NCBI RefSeq assembly: GCF_000471905.2
Contig: NW_006497658.1
Location: 1,189,268-1,253,267, forward strand
Direction: 5' to 3'
Origin: Amborella trichopoda
Taxonomy: Eukaryota > Streptophyta > Magnoliopsida > Amborellales > Amborellaceae
DNA length: 64,000 bases
The notes beneath the pieces were generated by a model. It was not told where the DNA came from. It worked only from the letters and a program-made list of their open reading frames with translations, and made no database searches. Below are positions 1 through 10,865 of the stretch, piece by piece. The first letter of the stretch is position 1. The number at the start of each line of letters is the position of its first letter. The translations under genes and the position numbers were made by a program.

Positions 1-167
1 TTAAGTAGTATACTAACCACTAGACGGAACGAAATAAGTACGAACAAACCTACGTAGGTAGACGTCATAGAGTAAAAGTAGCGTACTTACTTATATATAT
101 ATATATATATATATATAACTTAATTTTATCTTACATTTTTTTAAAAACAAAAGAGCTGGACTCGAGC
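1..167. other. Left edge: TA microsatellite and scrambled MITE end
   Basis: No gene is seen. A (TA)n microsatellite lies at 92-117. From about 115 to 167 there is a stray copy of the 3' part of the MITE that follows (the acttaattttatctt and gagctggactc motifs, found again at 323-372), so one MITE copy appears joined head-to-tail to a piece of another. Confidence 0.5.
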
Positions 168-446
168 AATACATTGTACTTTGAAAATGCCCTCTCTTTT
201 TGGAGTTGAAAAAAAATTAGCCTCCACGAGAGTGGATCCCACGACCTTTTGTTAAGATTATCAATTATAGCGGAAACAATAACCAACACGCCCGTATAAT
301 AAAAAGTAGTACTTTTACTATATATAACTTAATTTTATCTTCAATTTATTAAAAACAAAAAGAGCTGGACTCATACGAGTTACTCGGGACTTGTCCGAGT
401 AAATCGCCACGGCCAAGGCCTAAGTACCTTGGCTGAGTCAATTTTT
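168..446. mobile_element. hAT-like MITE, 5'-truncated copy
   Basis: This sequence matches the complete MITE at 29023-29526, including the central gagctggactc block and the end tttttggaactatg, and is followed by atcaatac where the complete copy has its target duplication atctatac. The left terminus is missing and replaced by the scrambled piece before it. It is non-coding. The family is assigned from the complete copy, which has an exact 8-bp target duplication. Confidence 0.65.
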
Positions 447-2888
447 GGAACTATGATCAATACAAATTACAAAATTAATCCCTCAACAAAATGGGCCTCA
501 CACAAAAAAATTGGAAATCACAAGGTATGATTTTTTGAATTCCATCCTTCATCAGTAAATCGGTAGGTTCGATGGCCTCTCTTCAAGATTGCTGGAATCA
601 GACCCCAAATTAGATAACCATGTCAATAATTTTGTCAAAAAATGCAACTTAGACCCAAGGGTAAGGGCTCCTGTATTGCCTATGTAATAATGTTATGGAT
701 CTGGTTTTTACGAGTCCCCCGACTCATACTATTCTAGTGTGGGCTCCCTCTAACACCCATTTTTGATATAGATCTTGGATCCAAAAGAATATAAGAAAAT
801 AAAATAATTTTTTTTTATTTTCTATCCATTGGATGGGAATCTTTAGTGGTGGAGATGGGTGTTTGTGAGTCAGCTGGTTAGTCAAAACACTTATTGGGAT
901 TCCCTAGAATCAGAATCTCATTCTTATTCTAGTCCCAACAGCATAGTTTGGGCAGGAGTGCATGGGCTTCGGCTCTACTTGGATTACACTTCCTGATTGG
1001 GCCTGAGAATGATTGGAATGGTGGTCATGAAACACACCACCCACCCCCGCATGCCCCCTCTACTCTTCCTTGCTAGTTAAATTCGATTCTACCCTCTGGT
1101 GGTGGTGTATGTTTCGATGTTTGATTGTCCCTCCGTTAACGAGTACTGGCAACAGTCTTCCATCGGGCTTCCAGGTCCATGAATAATACTCCCCATAACT
1201 TTCTTCTTGCAAATGCTCAAGAAGCAGTAGCAGTCTTAACCTTCCATCTCATACAACGCTCTGCTCTTTGTGGAACACTCTAGCCAGATTTGCCATAGAA
1301 CTGCCACCACTCTAAGAGTCAATGCCTTCAACGCATCACTTCTCGGTTTGTTAAGGGAGGAAGGGCTGATCGACTGTTTGATCAACGTGTCGCTCAAAGC
1401 CAAACAAAGACGATACAAAAGACCAGATCTTTATTGGCACATTTCAGTGAAGAAACAGATGTGTCACTGATTTGACATCCCCTTTGTACATGTTAGATAT
1501 GTATTTGGGATTTGCATGCACAATGGATCAGGTGATCTATTATCAATAGTTTGTCAAAAATAAGTAGACAACTATATCTAAGGTTTATGAGGAGCAGAAA
1601 TGTTCCTAAACTGGTGGGACACAGACTTTTGGAGGGGTTAACCTGGTGAGTTGCTTGTCATCACGAACATGCCCTTACTTGCTGGACCCCATATTAAGTA
1701 ATCCCCTCCTCTAGGCTTGCAGGAATGCTTGTAAGACTTACTCTAGGCCTGTGAATTCGGCCATCTCCTTGTCTTTAAGACCTCTTCTTGTATGGCGCTT
1801 GTACCTTAGCCCTCCATGAGATCAACAACTAACACATTGGGGTCAGAGGTGATGGCAAAAAGCCTTAGAGCATCATCATCATCATATCATCATTCATCGA
1901 AAGCATCAGACATGGTAATTTTTATGGTTATGTGTGAATCCATAAATCTGATCAAAATAAGGTCTTCCTAAATCGACTTGACTTCTATCCCATCTCAATC
2001 TATGTTTATACTTGTTATTTTTTTAAAATAAGTAAAGAATGGGTTCCGTCACATTATGATTTGTGAAAAAATCAGTTATGAAGAGCTTGTCCCCAACAAA
2101 TCGTTGGCCAGGGCTGGCTTAAATCTGCATAAAAACCAAATAAACTTTAGAAAAACCAAGTGAAAATAGGAGGAATGAGTTTGAAAAGATTTTAGAAAAG
2201 GAGGATAAATAACAATTAGAAAATAAGACAGAATATCCAGAGCTAGTTACAGATCAAACAATAGCAAAGCTACGGCATCATCTGGAACTAATATACCCGT
2301 CAGTTTTATTATAAAAATAATAGCCCTTAGTCCATAAAGACCTCAAACAGTCTTAAGAATAACACTAAGTTCTCCATTTGTGTGTGTTCAGGTTCACAAA
2401 TGTAAGTGTGTCGTCAGTGTGCTGGAGATATGTAATTGTATGGCCTCTTACAAGAGCCATAAATCCCTTCAGGGATCTACTTCATATCTGCCTTCTAGTG
2501 TCTCACTAGATATATCAGCCACCATAGCACAATGAAACGGGATAAAGGATCCGCCCGTCTAACTCCCTCTTAGAAGTAGCCCTTTGGTGACCCATTTATA
2601 AGGACCGAAAATTGGGTTGAAGACAAGCAACCCTGAGTCTACCTTCTCCACTTGAAACCCTTTCCTGTAATACTCACAATCTAATCTGAGAAAATGCACT
2701 CTATGTGATCGTAGACTTGTTCTAAATCCGACTTGCAAACTATTCTTGGGGACTTCTCCATTGTCTGGCATGGATGCATTTCTGCACTATAAGCTTGCAT
2801 CCAAAAATTTCCAATCTGCGACGAATGGTTCCTGCTTTGGGAGATTACCTTACTGTTACCAAGCATCTCTCATTGCTAGGACTTTGTT
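447..2888 (-). mobile_element. Decayed LINE (non-LTR retrotransposon), copy 1
   Basis: Minus-strand translation gives broken pieces of a plant L1-type ORF2 in the right order. At 2866-2681 is the reverse-transcriptase block with SRN followed by IVCKSDLEQVYDHIE, which resembles the conserved CKLDLEKAYDHV. At about 2630-2500 is a KWVTKGLLLRG..GGSFIP segment that resembles the NGSPxGFF..RGLRQGDPLSP motif but carries a stop. At about 2440-2390 is YLQHTDDTLTF in place of the FADD catalytic box. At 1418-1236 is the C-terminal tail VVAVLWQIWLE, typical of the region after the RT in plant LINEs. Frameshifts and stops make it dead. A T-run near 808-823 may mark the poly(A) tail. The 5' half (endonuclease, ORF1) is missing: similarity to copy 2 stops at 2888. 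The segment 447-800 is also shared with copy 2, so the pair looks like a duplicated chromosomal block rather than two independent LINE insertions. Confidence 0.75.
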
Positions 2889-3355
2889 GAGGATTCTATA
2901 TACATGACCGATGAGTCGAAAAGTTTTAATGCTTCCTTATATTTCAGTATTAGGGATTAATACTGTCAATGAGGCACAGTATTATCAAATGCAGGGTGTT
3001 CAGACATTTAGATTTTTTTTGTTGTAACTGTCTGAAATATTCTTTGTTGCACACTTATTGCATCAGCATCTATAAATTCTTGCACAATCTAACGTCTAAA
3101 CCCCACCCAACCTTCCACTTGGAAACTATCCCACCACCCTTTGATTCAGCCTTGTAGGCATTTTCTTGTAATGACATCAATTGGAACCGAAGTGGGCGGG
3201 GACCCATCTGTGTGGGCTCAGTGTCTGTCAACAGTCAATATAGGGATATGCTCTGATGTAGGTTTCAGGGGACCAAAAGTGGTTGCTCCTGGGACTTTGG
3301 CTTCCCAGTCCATGGACAAGTTTTGACAGGATTTTGGTTATCCTTCTTATGTCAG
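2889..3355. other. Intergenic, nothing recognised
   Basis: Unique-looking AT-rich sequence just beyond the end of the duplicated LINE block. Only short open frames without family resemblance are present. Confidence 0.5.
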
Positions 3356-3837
3356 ATCATTTTTTTGGGAGAAAAGTTGACTGATTTACAATAAAGACTA
3401 AACTAAAACCAAAAACATAATAAATTGGAGCTAATTTACATAATGAGAAAAATCAATACCAGATATCATTGCCCCATTAAAAAACAGTAAAAGTGAAGAA
3501 GTAGAAATGCACAACAGAACATGATTGAATTAATGACGTTAAACAAGTCTGCAAGTGTAGTTCTAGCTAACTCAATACAATACCATCCAAACAAGAAAAA
3601 TTAAAAAAATCTAAAATTTACTGGTCAGTATTTGGAATTAGTAAACAGTCAAAATAATTTTTTGGCAAAAGGAAAGGGACTGTTATATGGGCCAATTAAC
3701 AGTAAAGAGAGGCACATTGGTGAATTAACCAAAAAATAATAGACAGAGAATGTATGAATAAATAATAAATGATAAATAAATCATTACCCAATTTTCAAGA
3801 AGTCAAACAATAGACTGACAGAGAGGTCCAGTAAGAC
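3356..3837. repeat. Dispersed repeat, pair with 16009-16495
   Basis: The same blocks occur in the same order in both places: a gaaaagt(t/c)gactg start, an A-rich stretch, taatttacaaaatgagaaaaat, ttgccccat, tgcacaa.agaa..tgattgaattaatga, and then a gtcagta-ttgg-- segment before a CT-rich run. It is non-coding with no clear terminal inverted repeats, and could be a degraded non-autonomous transposon or LTR. Confidence 0.6.
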
Positions 3838-3901
3838 ACCTCTTTCTCTCTCTCTCTCTCCCCCCCCCCCACCTCTCTTTCTCTCTCTCTTCCCTCCCTC
3901 T
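3838..3901. repeat. CT/TC-rich microsatellite
   Basis: Nearly pure tctctctc interrupted by a C-run and ttccctcc; a second short (tc)n run lies at 3945-3968. Open frames on the minus strand here only read the repeat. Confidence 0.8.
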
Positions 3902-4045
3902 ACTGTGGGAGATATAATGAACAACATGAGTGAGCTTCATGCACTTCTCTCGCTCTTTTCTCTCTCTAGATATATATACTGTGGATGATATGAGTGAGCT
4001 AAGAAAAGAATCAGTATAGTGCACTGGCAGTTTGATGTGATTGGA

Positions 4046-4070
4046 AGAAGCACCCTAAATGGGTGCTTCT
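4046..4070. other. Perfect 10-bp hairpin
   Basis: AGAAGCACCC at 4046-4055 and GGGTGCTTCT at 4061-4070 are exact inverted repeats around a 5-nt loop (taaat). Outside them lie tttgat (about 4031) and atcaaa (about 4085), also complementary, so the fold may be larger. It could be the core of a small MITE. Confidence 0.7.
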
Positions 4071-4278
4071 AGAAAAGGGCAACAAATCAAACTTGTACAA
4101 ATAAAAGAAAATTCTTTGTGAGTGGGAGCACGCATTTATTATCATACAGGCGTAAAATCCAAACCATTCAAATAATTGAACTGTTTAGATTCGTCCGTCA
4201 GGGAAGCGATGGCTGGTGGCCGCCCTAATGCTTTAACCTCGCCATGTCACTAAAACGTGAGAAACTTTAGTCTCTCTC

Positions 4279-4640
4279 TTTGGGCAGCGTCCCATGGGCA
4301 TGGCGAATATATGTTTCTCTCTCTAAAACCCACCTTGAAAACTTTTGGGCAGCGTCCCATGGCCATGGCGAATATATATTTCTCACTCTAAAATCCACCT
4401 TAAAAACTTTTTTTGGCTCCTCTTTGGGCAGCTTCCCATGGCCATGGCTAATATATGTTTCTCTCTCTAAAACCCACCTTGAAAACTTTTTTGCGTCTTT
4501 ACTGCTCCTATTTGGGCAGAGTCCCATGGCCGTGGTGAATATGTTTCTCTCTCTAAAACCCACCTTTAAAACTTGCTTGGGTCTCCTCTTTGGGAGCGTC
4601 CATGGCCACTAAAGCCCACCTTTAAAACTTTTTTTTTCCC
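4279..4640. repeat. Minisatellite, about 65-88 bp unit, five copies
   Basis: Each unit starts tttgggcagcgtcccatgg, then catggcgaatatatg, tttctctctctaaaacccacc and ttgaaaactt. Units begin near 4279, 4344, 4423, 4511 and 4589. The varying spacing comes from inserts such as ttttggctcctc. Open frames exist on both strands (4280-4612 plus and 4267-4563 minus) only because the unit is stop-poor. Confidence 0.85.
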
Positions 4641-5044
4641 TTTCATCGAACGGTAATGTGCATAGGCTCTCTCACTCCTCTCTCTTGCATCTGCAGTATC
4701 TGAGGTCCAGCTTCGATTTCACCCTCTCTGGAGAGAAGTAGAAGCCAAGATACAGAGCAGCCCTGTTTACTTTCTCTCACTACAACATAGGAGGAGAGAT
4801 GAGAGAGAAATGAATCTATATAATAACCAGAGCACCTTCTGCAGAGCACCTGGATTGTACATTCTCTTTGATCTAGGGTTAGGGTTCAGGTTAGGCTTCT
4901 TCAAATTCGGGCTCAATAACGTGGGGACCTTGGGCCCATTTTCTGTTCATTAACGTGGGGACCTTGGATATGGGGCAGAATAACAAGAACGAGCCCAGGA
5001 TCACTAAAACCTATATATTGTACACTGTTTCTACGTGGAAATGA

Positions 5045-5285
5045 GTCTTCTTTTAAAAATCTATTTTTAAGATGGATTTTTCGACCAAGAATATATAGAG
5101 ATCATGGATATGAAAAAATAAAATAAATTTTAAAAATTAAAAATAATAATTCTTATAAGACAACATTTGGACTTTAGTTTCAATTATTTTTAAATGAACC
5201 GCCTATTTGCATATACCTTTAAGGAGGATGCTTTATACTTTGGGGGACTGTAAATGTGCGGTCCCCCTGCATTAATTAATTTCCC
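5045..5285. mobile_element. MITE-like dispersed repeat, family F2
   Basis: Shares a conserved interior with 9811-10100 and 18829-19125: aatctatttttaagatgga, then ...catgga.atgaa.aaata, aaaaataataatt, acatttggac..tagttt, tttttagatg, cctacttgcat, and an end atgcggtcc. It is non-coding. The superfamily is undetermined because the ends are poorly conserved. Confidence 0.6.
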
Positions 5286-5444
5286 ATTTATAAAAGACAG
5301 GCAAACCTAACTTGTCACATGCATTATCCAATCACAGTCTAGTATCCACTAGATGTCTTTACTTTAGCTATGGTCTAATCAAAACATGCGATTTATATCT
5401 CATCATTTTGATCCACAAGCGTCTTAATTTTTAGATAAAAAAAT

Positions 5445-5870
5445 GGAAGAAATTTATACAAGAAGTCTACCTTATACTGGATGAGTAAGTTGCACCTAAA
5501 CAACTCGTTAGAGAATTGTTCTTATGCTGGAAAAACCTTAAATCGATCTTCAGATTCATAGACATAAAAAAGAAGATTGTTAGTCCCAAATAGATCTTCA
5601 GATTCATAGACATAAAAAAGAAGATTGTTAGTCCCAAATAGTTCATCGTCTAAAGCATTATCTAGATCGTTCAATTTCAAGATTTTCATGTGTATATAGA
5701 TTAACTTAATCATCACCATTTCTAGAATTTAAATTTCATAATTGGGGGTAACAATAGATTTTCATTTCATCATAAGGCTTTGCCCCACTGAAACTGCATT
5801 ATCGGCGTAGTTTTGAGGTGCATCTTACTTCAATAGTATATGGTTGACACTTTATACAAACTTCACTCAT
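5445..5870. mobile_element. Mutator-like MITE, diverged, with internal duplication
   Basis: The ends gaagaaatttatacaagaagt and (reverse complement) gtgaagtttgtataaagtgtc match the termini of the MITE at 17262-17657. The interior has the shared catcttgcaac / ttcaagattttcatgtg / tagattaacttaatc blocks. A 48-bp exact tandem duplication sits inside at 5545-5592 and 5593-5640 (unit starts gatcttcagattcatagac). Confidence 0.6.
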
Positions 5871-5959
5871 ATTTATAGGGCAAAGAAATCATTGCGACTA
5901 TATTTAATCAAGATATTACGCTCTTCTTACCTAAACTCAAGGAATGATTCGTTGAATAT

Positions 5960-6032
5960 CACCACCTCTAATGTTGCTTGAAAACTTAAAAAAACTATTT
6001 TTAGGGATTTTCAAACAACATTAGAGGTGGTG
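5960..6032. other. Long hairpin (17-bp perfect outer stem)
   Basis: CACCACCTCTAATGTTG at 5960-5976 is exactly complementary to 6016-6032. After one mismatch the pairing resumes with TTGAAAA against TTTTCAA, and the remaining loop is A/T-rich and partly self-complementary (ctaaaaa against tttttag). The total fold is about 73 nt. It could be a MITE remnant, a foldback element or a small-RNA precursor; sequence alone does not decide. Confidence 0.75.
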
Positions 6033-6600
6033 TATTTTATACTTTTGTTATCTTTGTAAAAATACGAAATTGTTGTCTATCTGGATGTTTATTGATTATT
6101 GAATATTCTAAAGTTCTCAAACTCTAAAATTCCTATTGATTTCTCTCTCTATTAATTTTGGTTATGGCCATTACTAGAGAAACATGGTGGTTGCAAGATC
6201 TAAGTAAAATATTGAAAGCAGTTTGAGTTTGATGAAAATTTTAAATGTAGTTTACCCAATATTAGAAATGTAAATGCATCAAGATTTCTTTTATATTTAT
6301 AGATTATTTAGTAGTTTCATATAGTTTTTTTGTTTGATATAAATTTGTGTTTTCATTTTTAGCAAATATCAATCACATTATTTTTATATTTTAGGTGAAA
6401 TAATATGCCATTGGGAAGAAGAGACGAAATTGTCCCACGTCATAAATTTGAAGAGGCATTGGGTTCTATAAAAGACATTGCTTCTCCTCCTCAAACTGAT
6501 TGGTGCACTTACGTGTAGAACGTTAGGAGGTATGGTGGGGCCAAAAGAAAGAGAATGCATGATGCGAATTTTCTTACAAGTGGAAGGGATAACACATTAC
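6033..6600. other. Intergenic, nothing recognised
   Basis: AT-rich sequence without repeats that I can pair elsewhere in the window and without convincing coding sequence. Confidence 0.45.
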
Positions 6601-6603
6601 GCT

Positions 6604-6745
6604 AAGTTTCGTACATGTGGAAGGGACTGGGTTTACGTTTTGGGGTACGGTGGGGCCAAAAAGGAGGAGTGGGTTTATGTTTTGGGGTATGGTGGGGCCA
6701 AAAAGAAGGATTTAGGGGTATGGTGGGGCCAAAAAGAGGGAGAGC
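6604..6745. repeat. Minisatellite, about 42-bp unit, three copies
   Basis: The unit is tgggtttacgttttggggta plus cggtggggccaaaaaggag; copies begin near 6628, 6670 and 6710 (the last is shortened). A related ggtatggtggggccaaaa motif also occurs once upstream at about 6530. Open plus-strand frames here only read the repeat. Confidence 0.85.
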
Positions 6746-6793
6746 ATGTTATGCCAGACAATTTTCAATTGAAACCAGTTCGCTTGAAAAATT

Positions 6794-7083
6794 CCGGTTC
6801 TTTTTGACCTAATTGAACCACCCAATTGACAACAGGTTCACTTGAAGAATCATTCGGTGACATAGCGGACATAGCTGGTTCACTGTAAAACGCACCAGGA
6901 AACGTTTCCATGGGGGAAGGAAACTTCTCCATGGGGTTCCGGTTCTTTTTGACATAATTGAACCACCTCATTGACAACAGGTTCACTTCAAGAATCATTC
7001 GGTGACATAGCGAACATAGCCGGTTCACTGTAAAACCCACCAGGAAACTTCTCTATGGGGGAAGGAAACTTCTCTATGGGAGA
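6794..7083. repeat. 145-bp tandem duplication
   Basis: Two adjacent copies, starting ccggttctttttgac at 6794 and 6939, match through caacaggttcactt, gaatcattcggtgacatagc, ggttcactgtaaaac and a purine-rich ggaaacttctc end that itself repeats twice. The minus-strand open frame across it is a by-product. Confidence 0.85.
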
Positions 7084-7362
7084 ACATACCCAGTTCCTGA
7101 TACATTACGGAACCGAATCGCCTAGAACAAATTCTGATCTACATCAGACCCGATTCTGAACTAAATCATCGAGTTTTCAAACACTGTTTCATAGTCCTAC
7201 TAAAACTAGCCAACATTTCGACAAAGATGAAAGCATTCGAGTGATACTATGGAGAGAACTGCGAACATTTGACTTTTGTCTGTATCAAAAGGGATCATTT
7301 TTGCATATATAAAAATTCAAGATTGTAGAGGAAGTAACAACTATTAATAAAATTTAATAAAT

Positions 7363-7496
7363 GGACAATATAACCAATATGCTATTCAATCATATCTATC
7401 AATTAAAATAGAAATTCAGGCAAGTTCAATGGACAATAATCAATATGCTATTCAATCATATCTATTAATTAAAATAGAAATTCAAGCAAGTTCAAC
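7363..7496. repeat. 68-bp tandem duplication
   Basis: Two near-identical copies starting ggacaatat/ggacaataat at 7363 and 7431, sharing caatatgctattcaatcat, attaaaatagaaattcag and gcaagttcaa. Confidence 0.85.
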
Positions 7497-8106
7497 GCAT
7501 ATCACAAAGGTCATCACTTCTTTGTCAGAACCGACATTCCAGTCATTATCATCTTTGTAAGTTTTTCTACCTTTTACAACAATAACTCATTACATTTATT
7601 AAAAGTTCACTCACTAATTGAATATCTCTAAAATATCGAAGCAAATCCTTTGCAATTACGTGCCACATTAACACACTCTTTTTCACCTATGACTAGAAGG
7701 CTACCCATTTAGTATCTTTCTTTCATTGATGTTCAAGAAATAACATTAGATCGTGTAAGAAAGGTGCATCCCTACTAAACTTTATCACTCTGAAATTTTT
7801 GACAAATTTACTAATCATATATTCTTTTATACAAAGTGTTTATTTTTGTGATTCATGAACCTCTGATCTTCCATTATCCGTAAATATATTGGAATGCCTA
7901 TTCTGATCAAGACATGAATACTAAAACTTATACAACTGTTTTTTCTTTTACCTGTAATAAAAAGGAAAATAATAACCATAATACAATAATAACAACAACT
8001 ACACCGATTTTTTATTTTACACTTTTATAAAATAACAATAAAAAAATTAGGTTGGCCAAATCAAAGGAACTATTATGGAAGTCCTACCAAAAAATAATAG
8101 AAAAAG
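7497..8106. other. Intergenic, nothing recognised
   Basis: AT-rich DNA with many stops in all frames. I see no repeat partner within the window. Confidence 0.45.
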
Positions 8107-8490
8107 TTTATATAAGGTTGCAACCTTAAAATGTAGAATTAAATATGCACCTAAAAAATCCATCACAAAGAGTTGTTTAGATATTGGAAAATGCTCGAAT
8201 TGGTCATCTCAACATTGAGATGTAAGAACATGAAAAAAAAAAAACAAGATTTTAAGTCAACAAAATATTGTAACTTGCAACACATTATCTAGACCATCCA
8301 TTCTCAAGATTTTCATGTGTTTATAGATTTACTTGATTTAAACCATTTTTAGTTTTTAAAGAGAAGAAAATAGATTCTCATGTCATCCTAATAATTTTTT
8401 ATATGAAAATTACATTTATGATAAAATTTAGAGGTACACCTTAATTGGATTGTCTAAAGTTACAACCTTATGCAAATCGCACCCAAATAG
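8107..8490. mobile_element. Mutator-like MITE
   Basis: The left end (gtttatataaggttgcaacc) and the interior blocks (gcacctaaaaaatc, ttggtcatctcaacattgag, cttgcaacacattatctaga, ttttcatgtgtttatagat, cttaattggattgtc) match the dated copy at 17262-17657. The right end reads acaaccttatgcaaatcgcaccc. The flanking 9-mers are only partly alike, so the target duplication is eroded. Confidence 0.75.
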
Positions 8491-9000
8491 AATTGTTTGT
8501 ACGACGGATGCAAGAAATGTTCCAAAGAAGTATTCCAAAAAATAGAAGGAGAATTCATTTGCACATCCTGCCAAATAACAAATAACAAGCCATTAAAAAA
8601 GTATGATAATTGTCATGATTCTTTTTTACTATATAAAATATTTCCAAAGTTATGTAACTAAATTAATTTTTAATACAGTTTTGCCTTACATATCATTTGA
8701 GAGTCACAATTTTTAACAAGCATATAGAGCCACTAATAAACATTTCTGCATATGAAGTTCAACAAATTATGGACAAAGTATGCTACATTCTATGTTTTCC
8801 TTTCTTTTTCCTTTATGCGTTCAATATTACCCTTTTTCTATTTATGATTCCGTAACCATAATATACTAACATATTATTGTTGGATGAGTGTGGCCATTAA
8901 AGGCCTTATTATTTCAGGTAATGAAAAACATTTGATATAATGAAACATGAACTCAGTTAGAGTGTGGTCCCTCATAGATCATACTAAGTAAATAACAATT
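8491..9000. other. Intergenic, nothing recognised
   Basis: AT-rich with only short open frames. No repeat partner was noticed in the window. Confidence 0.4.
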
Positions 9001-9605
9001 GCTGGTACCGAACCGTGCTTGACGGTCTAGGTTAATTGGTTGGGAAAATCCTGTGTTATCTGAGCATAGAAAACTATCTGAAAGGGTTCTAATAGGTCAT
9101 CCCTTGATGAGGCCGGAGTATGCCCGAATGAGTGAGCCGAGGGGCTGTGTGACCCTTGTATGTGATGGTGGCCTTTAGTGACGGAGCCAAAGCCTCATCT
9201 GTATACCATCATATGACATGCATAATGATAGTCGTTCCAAAAAAGTGAACCACCTTTTAGGGTAAAGCTTATGGATGTACGAGAGATACCCCTATGCGTC
9301 ATATGAGCTATGGTCGTATCAGGTATAAGTCACATTGGCGCGTCTCTAGGGAAGAACCTGAAATCCATAAATTAGGATTACGACCCCTTGGTCATCAACC
9401 AGACTTTAGTGACCCACTAATGAGCTCTTGTATAGATTGTTGGTCATGGGAAACCCTGGCGGTTGATAAAGAAAGTGTGGATCATAGTCTACAATTGAAT
9501 GTGGCGTGCTTCAAATTATTTGTTTCTGTACTATATGGATCATTATCCCATCTAATGAATTTAAATGTGTTTATTTTAGAAAAACCAATGTCAGTCACGC
9601 CTTGA
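9001..9605. other. GC-richer block, probable LTR remnant
   Basis: Base composition is clearly less AT-rich than on both sides. The block contains a 103-codon open frame (9294-9605) with no family resemblance. The look of the sequence (gcttgacggtctaggttaat, then tatgacatgcataatgatag) resembles non-coding LTR retrotransposon DNA, but I found no paired LTR, primer site or target duplication. The assignment is inference. Confidence 0.3.
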
Positions 9606-9810
9606 GACATAATAACACTAAGAAACACAATTCATGTGATACAGTATGCTGAGCTAAATGAAGGGAAAGAAAACACCACCAAAAGAGAAAATGACAAGCT
9701 CTCATTTTTATGAAGAACTCAACAGAGAGATCCATTGTAATAAGCTACATCTAAGGGTGAAAATTTAATTTTATAATTTTTTATTTATATTTAAGTAAGA
9801 TATTTATCTA

Positions 9811-10100
9811 AAGGACCCGATTTTTATGCGGCCAAGCCTATATATATATATAAATGCAGGCCTGTTAATAAATCTATTTTTAAGATGGATATTAGGACTT
9901 AATTTTTAAGGACATAGAGGTCATGAACATGAATAAATAAATCAGTTTTAAAAACTAAAAATAATAATTCTAACTAGAAAACATTTGGACCGTTAGTTTC
10001 CAACGTTTTTAGATGAAACACCTACTTGTATCCATCTTTAAGATAGATGTTTTACCGCATACGTAGAAATGCGGTCCAGCCATATGAAATAATTTTCCTT
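9811..10100. mobile_element. MITE-like dispersed repeat, family F2
   Basis: Matches 18829-19125 over its whole length: aaggacc start, gttaataaatctattttt, ggacttaatttttaa.gacat, aaaactaaaaataataatt, aaacatttgga.c.ttagttt, cctacttg.atccatcttta, atgcggtcc and a gaaataattttcctt end. It is non-coding. No target duplication was resolved. Confidence 0.65.
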
Positions 10101-10532
10101 ATCGAAGTTTCAAAGTGCAATTTACTTTTTTTATAAAAGTAACTAAATAAAAATAATTTAAATAAAAATATCATATTTTTAATAAAAACTATCAAAATGC
10201 ATTTAAATTTGTTTTGATCTTTTTATTTAAAATATTTTTTATTTTTTATTTATCTCTACTTATAAAAATGAAGCTAATGCTCAAATTTTAGATTAATATA
10301 TTTTTAAACATAAAAATAAAAACAAAAGTTATCTTTTTAGGCACTGGATGAGGCTGGTTCTATTGAAAAGGTGCTTGTGCACTTTCTTTTCCTAAATTAA
10401 TCTTGGGATGGGATAGGATACGAGCCTTTTGGTCCATCAATTCCAAGAGCTGAGGGACCACCTAATCTCCAATAGATATGTCAACAAAGTCTACACCGTA
10501 ATCTCATGATAAGACAGATTAGCCCGTCTACG
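10101..10532. other. Intergenic, nothing recognised
   Basis: AT-rich up to about 10340, then more mixed composition. No gene and no repeat partner seen. Confidence 0.4.
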
Positions 10533-10864
10533 AGGGTGGTGGCAATGGGCCGGTGGCCGGGCTTGGCACTTCAGCCTGGCCCTAAATAATTAGTTGACCC
10601 GAGGGTCAAGGCAAGGCTGAACCACCATGGTCTGAGGGCGAATGCAAGTCTAGGCCACAATAAGCCTGGCCCGATTTGGTTCAATGCCCTCGCTTTCTTA
10701 AGTTGTCTTTTATTTTTAAAAAATTACAGTGGCTTGACCTGGCCCATATAGGGCTAGGACTTCCATGTGCCGGTCCATGCCGGGCCAAGGCTGGACCACA
10801 GACCTAGGCCAGCCTTGTGAGGAACAGGTCTGGGGCTGGCTAGGGCGTTCGTTGCTAGCCCTAG
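10533..10864. mobile_element. GC-rich hAT-like MITE
   Basis: A 330-bp GC-rich island in AT-rich DNA, starting agggtggtggcaatgggcc and ending with the roughly inverted form gttgctagccctag. It is full of ggcctggcc/ggcttggc palindromic words. The end motif (T)AGGGxTGGCAA is shared with the 112-bp element at 46570-46681, which has a near-perfect 8-bp target duplication, so a hAT-like origin is inferred. Confidence 0.5.
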
Positions 10865-10865
10865 C

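Noticed and set aside
4267..4612. Protein-coding genes on both strands at 4.3-4.6 kb
   Set aside because: The frames follow the minisatellite unit exactly and overlap each other on opposite strands.
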